From the NCBI GenBank assembly GCA_934654775.1, contig CAKUGR010000021.1, forward strand, positions 1 to 18,217: 18,217 nt of DNA. The letters are read 5' to 3'. Under the pieces are notes generated by a model. The model did no database searches. It worked only from the letters and a program-made list of their open reading frames with translations, and was not told where the DNA came from. The first letter of the stretch is position 1. Each line of letters opens with the position of its first letter. The position numbers and the translations under genes were made by a program. This document shows positions 15,330 to 18,217 of the stretch, piece after piece. This stretch comes from an uncultured Collinsella sp. Lineage in GTDB: Bacteria; Actinomycetota; Coriobacteriia; Coriobacteriales; Coriobacteriaceae.

Positions 15330-17352
15330 GCGCGGTCTCCTCCTCGATCTGGGTGGAAAGCTCGAGCCATTCGTCCTCGAGCTTGGGCAGCTCTTGCTTA
15401 AGGCCGTTATATTCCCCCAGCGCGGCGTTGAACTTGTCCTGATCGGCATAAAGCTCTTCGCTTGCCATCAATTCCATAAGCTCGTCATAGCGGGCGCGCT
15501 TCTTGTCCAGCTCGGCTTCGATCTTCTTGAGCTGGTTGCGCACGCCCTTGAGCTTTTTGTTGAGCGCGGCGCGGGCCTGGGCCTCGGCGCGCTTCTGCTC
15601 CTTGGTCTTTTTGCCCTCGGCCGGCTTGGGAGCGGGGGCGGGAGCACTGGCCTGAGCGGCGCTGGCGGCCTTGGCGTTCTTGGCTGCGGCCGGCGTGCTC
15701 TCACCTGCCGCCTCGGCGGCGGCGCGGGCCGCGAGGTCCTCGCGCTTGTAGAGGTAGTAGTCGTAGTCGCCGTCGTAGACCGTGACCTTGCCGTCGCGGA
15801 TGTCGATGACGCGATTGGCCACGGCGCGCACCAGGTGCTCATCGTGGCTGATCAGCACGATGGTGCCGGGGAAGTTTTGCAGGGCGTTCTCGAGCATGTC
15901 CACCGAGTCGATGTCCAGGTGGTTGGTGGGCTCGTCCAGGCACAGGAGCGCCTCGGGGGCCACGAGCATCTTAGCGAGCGCCAGACGCGCCTTTTCGCCG
16001 CCGGAGAGGACGCGAACCTGCTTTTCGATGGAGTCGTTGTCGCTAAACAGGAAGGCGCCCAGCAGGCTGCGCTGCTGCGGCACGGTCCACTTGGGCGTGA
16101 CGGTGTCGATCTCTTGCAGGACGGTGTTGGACTCGGTCATGCCCTCGAGCGCGTGCTGGGCATAGTAGGCGACGCCCACGTTGGTGCCCAGGTCCCGAGT
16201 GCCGGTGGTGGGCGGCTCCAGGCCGGCGATGATCTTCATGAGGGTGGACTTGCCGGCGCCGTTAGGGCCGACGAGCGCCACGTGCTCGCCGCGGTAGAGT
16301 TTGAGATCGATATCGCTGTAGATGTGCTTGTCTCCGTAGGATTTGGAGACACCCTCCAAGCCCACGACCATGTCGCCCGAGCGAGGCGGGTCGGGGAACT
16401 TAAAGTCGATGTGCTTGTGGCCTTCGGGCAGGATGACGAGCTCCTTTTTGATCTGCTCGATCTTGCGGATGCGCTCCTGAGCCTGGGCGGCCTTGGTGGG
16501 CTTGTAGCGGAACTTGTCGACGAAGACCTGCATGTGGGCGATATCGCGCTCCTGGGCAGCACGCTTGGCGCGCATCTGCTCCAGGTTGTCTTCGCGCTGC
16601 TTGAGGTAGCTGCTGTAGTTGCCGGTGTAGGTGGTTACGCGGCGGTTCTCGAGCGCGGCGACGTGGTCGACGCAGGCGTCCATGAAGGCGCGGTCGTGGC
16701 TGACGATGAGGACAGCGCCGTCGTAGTTGGCGATAAAGCCGCGCAGCCACTGGACGCTTTCGAGATCCAGGTGGTTGGTGGGCTCGTCCAGAAGCAGCAA
16801 GTCGGGATGGCGCAAGAAGAGCTTGGCCAACGCGATGCGCATCTGCCAGCCGCCCGAGAACTCGAAGCACGGGCGCTCAAAGTCGGTGACCTTAAAGCCC
16901 AGGCCGGACAGGATTTTGCGCGCATTGCTCTCGAGCTCGTAGCCGCCCAGGTGCTCAAAGCGGTCTTGGACCTGGCCGTACTCGTTGAGAAGCGCATCGA
17001 CGTCCTTGCCCTGCTCGGAGAGCTCGGTGATCTGGGCCTGCAGCTCGTTGGCGCGCTCGCCCATGCGGCGGATTTCCTTGGCAGCAGCCATGACCTCGGT
17101 GAGGATGGAGGTGTCCTTGTGCTCCAGGTTGGTTTCCTGCTCTAGGTAGCCTACCTGGCAGTCCTTGGCGTACTGGACCTGGCCGGCGTCGGGGCTGTCG
17201 ATGCCCATGATGATCTTGAGCATGGTAGTTTTGCCGGCGCCGTTGGGGCCCACGAGCGCGAAGCGCTCGCCGGGGTTGATCTGGAAGGACGCGCCGCTAA
17301 AGAGGACGCGCGCGCCGAAGCTTTTTTCGATCTTGTCGACCAGGAGGATCAT
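15316..17352 (-). CDS. ABC-F family ATPase (translation-factor type, Uup/YdiF-like)
   Basis: 678 aa with two ABC domains and no membrane segment, so not a transporter. Domain 1 has Walker A GPNGAGKT (35-42), signature FSGGWQ (165-170), Walker B LLLLDE (185-190) and DEPTNHLD. An interdomain linker (about 235-315) is charged and helical. Domain 2 has Walker A (362-369), signature LSGGEK (449-454), LCLDE (470-474) and a second DEPTNHLD. A low-complexity Ala/Pro/Lys stretch (about 540-600) leads to a C-terminal coiled coil (about 590-678), as in Uup-type members. ABC-F proteins act on the ribosomal E site; some give antibiotic resistance, but nothing here points to that. It starts 32 bases after the tRNA-Ala terminator with AAAGG upstream. 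Confidence 0.94.
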   Translation of the reverse strand: MILLVDKIEKSFGARVLFSGASFQINPGERFALVGPNGAGKTTMLKIIMGIDSPDAGQVQYAKDCQVGYLEQETNLEHKDTSILTEVMAAAKEIRRMGERANELQAQITELSEQGKDVDALLNEYGQVQDRFEHLGGYELESNARKILSGLGFKVTDFERPCFEFSGGWQMRIALAKLFLRHPDLLLLDEPTNHLDLESVQWLRGFIANYDGAVLIVSHDRAFMDACVDHVAALENRRVTTYTGNYSSYLKQREDNLEQMRAKRAAQERDIAHMQVFVDKFRYKPTKAAQAQERIRKIEQIKKELVILPEGHKHIDFKFPDPPRSGDMVVGLEGVSKSYGDKHIYSDIDLKLYRGEHVALVGPNGAGKSTLMKIIAGLEPPTTGTRDLGTNVGVAYYAQHALEGMTESNTVLQEIDTVTPKWTVPQQRSLLGAFLFSDNDSIEKQVRVLSGGEKARLALAKMLVAPEALLCLDEPTNHLDIDSVDMLENALQNFPGTIVLISHDEHLVRAVANRVIDIRDGKVTVYDGDYDYYLYKREDLAARAAAEAAGESTPAAAKNAKAASAAQASAPAPAPKPAEGKKTKEQKRAEAQARAALNKKLKGVRNQLKKIEAELDKKRARYDELMELMASEELYADQDKFNAALGEYNGLKQELPKLEDEWLELSTQIEEETARELS

Positions 17353-17383
17353 GGTGCCGCCTTTGACCTTGTGTGCCTATATG

Positions 17384-17412
17384 AAAAAAGGCCCCAACTT
17401 GCGTTGGAGCCT
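17384..17412 (-). terminator. Intrinsic terminator after tRNA-Ala
   Basis: On the minus strand, a 10-bp stem with one G-U pair (AGGCTCCAAC against GTTGGGGCCT) and loop GCAA is followed by a run of T. It begins 16 bases downstream of the tRNA-Ala 3' end and 32 bases before the ABC-F start codon. I see no convincing -35/-10 pair in the short gap that follows, so ABC-F may rely partly on read-through past this hairpin. Confidence 0.85.
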
Positions 17413-17427
17413 CATTCAATGCTCGGG

Positions 17428-17500
17428 TGGAGACGAGGGGGATCGAACCCCTGACCTCTTGACTGCCAGTCAAGCGCTCTCCCAGCTGAGCTACGCCCCC
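17428..17500 (-). tRNA. tRNA-Ala (anticodon GGC)
   Basis: A full cloverleaf folds on the minus strand. The acceptor is GGGGGCG/CGTCTCC and carries the G3:U70 pair that defines alanine tRNAs. The D arm is GCTC/GAGC, the anticodon stem CTTGA/TCAAG with loop CTGGCAG, and the T arm AGGGG-TTCGATC-CCCCT. The anticodon GGC is at plus-strand 465-467 of the 17,000 block. The bases after the discriminator A are CCC, so the full CCA end is not encoded, unlike the two other tRNAs here. Confidence 0.96.
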
Positions 17501-17512
17501 GTGCGAAGAAGT

Positions 17513-17541
17513 ACTATACGGGAACTCGGACGGCGATGCAA
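17513..17541 (-). promoter_or_regulatory. Promoter of tRNA-Ala
   Basis: On the minus strand, TTGCAT (17536-17541) and TATAGT (17513-17518) are separated by exactly 17 bases. The -10 ends 12 bases before the tRNA 5' end, so transcription would start within a few bases of the mature tRNA. This is the strongest sigma-70-type match in the window. It could also feed the long protein array if the tRNA-Ala terminator is leaky. Confidence 0.8.
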
Positions 17542-17564
17542 GGACAATTTTGGAAAAACTTTCC

Positions 17565-17603
17565 GCGGCGGCGATGCCGCCGCCCCCGCGCCGCGCGCGG
17601 GGG
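17565..17603. repeat. Two tandem GC-only hairpins
   Basis: GCGGCGGC (17565-17572) pairs with GCCGCCGC (17576-17583) around loop GAT, and the next bases CCCCCGCG (17583-17590) pair with CGCGGGGG (17596-17603) around a 5-base loop. Both stems are 8 bp and almost pure G-C. They lie upstream of the tRNA-Ala promoter, have no T-tract and overlap no gene. They could be the debris of a repeat, a barrier to read-through or DNA structure; nothing decides between these. Confidence 0.6.
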
Positions 17604-17654
17604 CCAACCGTGACCCCGGGCCCCGCCTGCCCCGCCCCGCCGCCTCAAAAGCGG

Positions 17655-17790
17655 GCCGGTTTACTACGATGATTCCGGGATGGCCGACCACGCCGTCGTT
17701 TTCGCTAATGTCGCAAACACTCTACCTGCGGTTTTGTAAACGGAAAACGAGGCGTGCTCGAGGAATGTCGATCCGTCGTAGTAAACCGGC
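17655..17790. mobile_element. 136-base imperfect palindrome, MITE-like
   Basis: The ends are 15-bp perfect inverted repeats: GCCGGTTTACTACGA at 17655-17669 and its complement at 17776-17790. Inside, 17689-17703 pairs with 17743-17756 (14 bp with one bulged base), and the two unpaired stretches between outer and inner stems are each 19 bases. The apical loop is about 39 bases. It has no coding capacity. The symmetry suggests a single long hairpin, as in miniature inverted-repeat elements or a structured RNA. I see no convincing target duplication at the flanks, so mobility is inference. Confidence 0.6.
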
Positions 17791-18003
17791 ATGGTTTTGG
17801 AATGGCATCAGGTTGACTTCGCCCATAAATGAATTGGAGCCTTGGAATGATGGCCATAGCTACCTCTGTTACACATATTATCTGCGATGCGCCGCGAATT
17901 TCCGTTGTTTACTAATGGGTTTAATCGTGCGTTGTGCGACTTGCTCGCGCATGGTAGTATTTCACGACGTGAAGTGAAGCAATTGGGCATGCATTGCCGT
18001 TGT
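17791..18003. other. Non-coding, AT-richer stretch before the CAU tRNA
   Basis: About 213 bases with visibly lower GC than the rest. Short open frames run through it on both strands but none has a ribosome site plus recognisable protein; I see no gene. It contains a perfect palindrome TTCACG-A-CGTGAA (17961-17973) about 30 bases before the tRNA -10 element, which might be an operator or chance. It may be a decayed remnant between two insertions. Confidence 0.5.
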
Positions 18004-18009
18004 TAGAAT
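17983..18009 (+). promoter_or_regulatory. Possible extended -10 promoter of the CAU tRNA
   Basis: TGTTAGAAT (18001-18009) fits an extended -10 (TGn plus TAGAAT) and lies 18 bases before the tRNA 5' end. The only -35-like sequence is TTGGGC at 17983-17988, 15 bases upstream, which is weak. A tRNA without other visible drivers needs a promoter about here. Confidence 0.5.
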
Positions 18010-18027
18010 TGTATTCACCGTACATAA

Positions 18028-18103
18028 GGGCTCTTGGCGCAACGGTTAGCGCAGGGGACTCATAATCCCTGGGTTCTGGGTTCGAATCCCGGAGGGCCCA
18101 CCA
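18028..18103 (+). tRNA. tRNA with anticodon CAU, probably tRNA-Ile2, alternatively Met
   Basis: 76 bases folding as a full cloverleaf: acceptor GGGCTCT/AGGGCCC with one U-G pair, D arm GCGC/GCGC, anticodon stem GGGGA/TCCCT with loop CTCATAA, T arm CTGGG-TTCGAAT-CCCGG, discriminator A and encoded CCA. The anticodon CAT is at 18061-18063. It is not an initiator: the first pair is G-C and the anticodon stem lacks the three G-C pairs in initiator form. The C4-G69 pair and overall resemblance to E. coli ileX favour the tRNA-Ile whose C34 is changed to lysidine by TilS, but elongator Met has the same loop. Confidence 0.88.
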
Positions 18104-18113
18104 GAATAGTTCG

Positions 18114-18139
18114 AAGCCGGGCTTATGCCCGGCTTTTTT
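18114..18139 (+). terminator. Intrinsic terminator after the CAU tRNA
   Basis: AAGCCGGGC (18114-18122) pairs with GCCCGGCTT (18127-18135) around loop TTAT, and the T-run continues to 18139. It lies 10 bases after the tRNA CCA. The 70-base repeat starts one base after the T-run, mirroring the arrangement at the left edge. Confidence 0.9.
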
Positions 18140-18140
18140 C

Positions 18141-18210
18141 TTCAAGACTTTAGTCTGCTGGGCGCGCAGCGGCCAGCTTCAACCCACCCGCTATGCGGGT
18201 GGAGACAAAC
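18141..18210 (+). repeat. Right copy of the 70-base hairpin-rich repeat
   Basis: An exact reverse complement of bases 1-70. Elements in order: AGACT-TT-AGTCT (18145-18156); GCTGG (157-161) with CCAGC (173-177) and an inner CGC/GCG stem; and CCACCCGC (18184-18191) with GCGGGTGG (18195-18202) around TAT, ending in GAGACAAAC. Seven further bases (18211-18217) follow to the window end. The orientation relative to the neighbouring tRNA and terminator is the same as on the left. REP or IS200/IS605-end identity is inference. Confidence 0.85.
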
Positions 18211-18217
18211 GGCTTTA

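Noticed and set aside
15157..17145. A plus-strand open frame of 662 codons antisense to the ABC-F gene
   Set aside because: It is the mirror of a GC-rich gene with strong third-position bias: Leu/Val/Gly/Ala/His-rich sequence with no domain, while the minus strand encodes a textbook two-domain ATPase. Similar long antisense frames at 334-1461, 3845-5011, 5063-6601, 6360-7646 and 8065-9138 were rejected for the same reason.
15316..17352. Antibiotic-resistance ABC-F protein
   Set aside because: The long Ala/Pro/Lys linker and C-terminal coiled coil fit housekeeping Uup/YdiF-type members, and the context is housekeeping. The interdomain linker lacks anything I can tie to resistance proteins.
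17655..17790. CRISPR-like repeat
   Set aside because: It is one inverted repeat with a single loop; no series of direct repeats and spacers is present.
17165..17977. A plus-strand 270-codon frame spanning the ABC-F start and tRNA-Ala
   Set aside because: It contains GDRTPDLLTASQALSQLSYA, another classic false translation of a tRNA, and runs through the palindromes; no homology or ribosome site.
17921..18145. A minus-strand 74-codon frame over the CAU tRNA
   Set aside because: Its peptide (ALRDSNPEPRDYESPALTVA) is the well-known false translation of a tRNA gene, common in databases as a spurious hypothetical protein.
18028..18210. tRNA attachment site of an integrative element
   Set aside because: The repeated 70 bases lie beyond the terminator and do not duplicate the tRNA 3' end. 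No integrase or phage gene is in the window, and the copies are inverted, not direct.

Overview
The window is GC-rich, tightly packed bacterial DNA. All 17 protein genes lie on the minus strand, and most are separated by a few bases or overlap. The gene set (scpA-scpB-rluB-cmk-plsC-ispH-DUF512-der-plsY-gpsA, then rpe, a cysteine desulfurase, NIF3, zinc ribbon and coaBC), the GC-rich codon usage and the strong AGGAGG-type ribosome binding sites suggest a high-GC Gram-positive. I favour a Coriobacteriia member, possibly Collinsella-like; this is a judgement from gene content, not a database match.

Layout from right to left, in the direction of transcription. A plus-strand tRNA with anticodon CAU (probably tRNA-Ile2, possibly Met) lies at 18028-18103 with its own terminator. 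An intergenic stretch of about 530 bases (17501-18027) holds two very stable GC hairpins, a 136-base imperfect palindrome that looks like a miniature mobile element, and a more AT-rich remnant. Next come tRNA-Ala(GGC) with a clear promoter and terminator, and the long minus-strand array: an ABC-F ATPase, a small membrane protein, an M50 protease, condensin partners scpA/scpB, a pseudouridine synthase, cmk, plsC, ispH, a PDZ/radical-SAM DUF512 protein, der, plsY, gpsA, rpe, a cysteine desulfurase, a NIF3-like protein, a coiled-coil zinc-ribbon protein and coaBC. The array runs into tRNA-Pro(GGG), and the first strong terminator I see is at 72-101.

The genes are mostly housekeeping: chromosome segregation (ScpA/B), ribosome assembly and translation (Der, pseudouridine synthase, ABC-F), phosphatidic acid synthesis (GpsA, PlsY, PlsC), isoprenoids (IspH), CoA (CoaBC), CMP phosphorylation (Cmk), pentose phosphate (Rpe) and sulfur mobilisation (cysteine desulfurase). 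Translational coupling is common (ATGA and longer overlaps).

The most unusual structure is at the edges. The first 70 bases and bases 18141-18210 are a perfect inverted repeat containing stacked hairpins. Each copy follows directly after the U-tract of an outward-facing tRNA terminator. This points to a multicopy, hairpin-rich repeat (REP or IS200/IS605-end type) and also to the window being a whole contig that broke at that repeat. I found no defence system, CRISPR array, prophage or clearly new multi-gene system.
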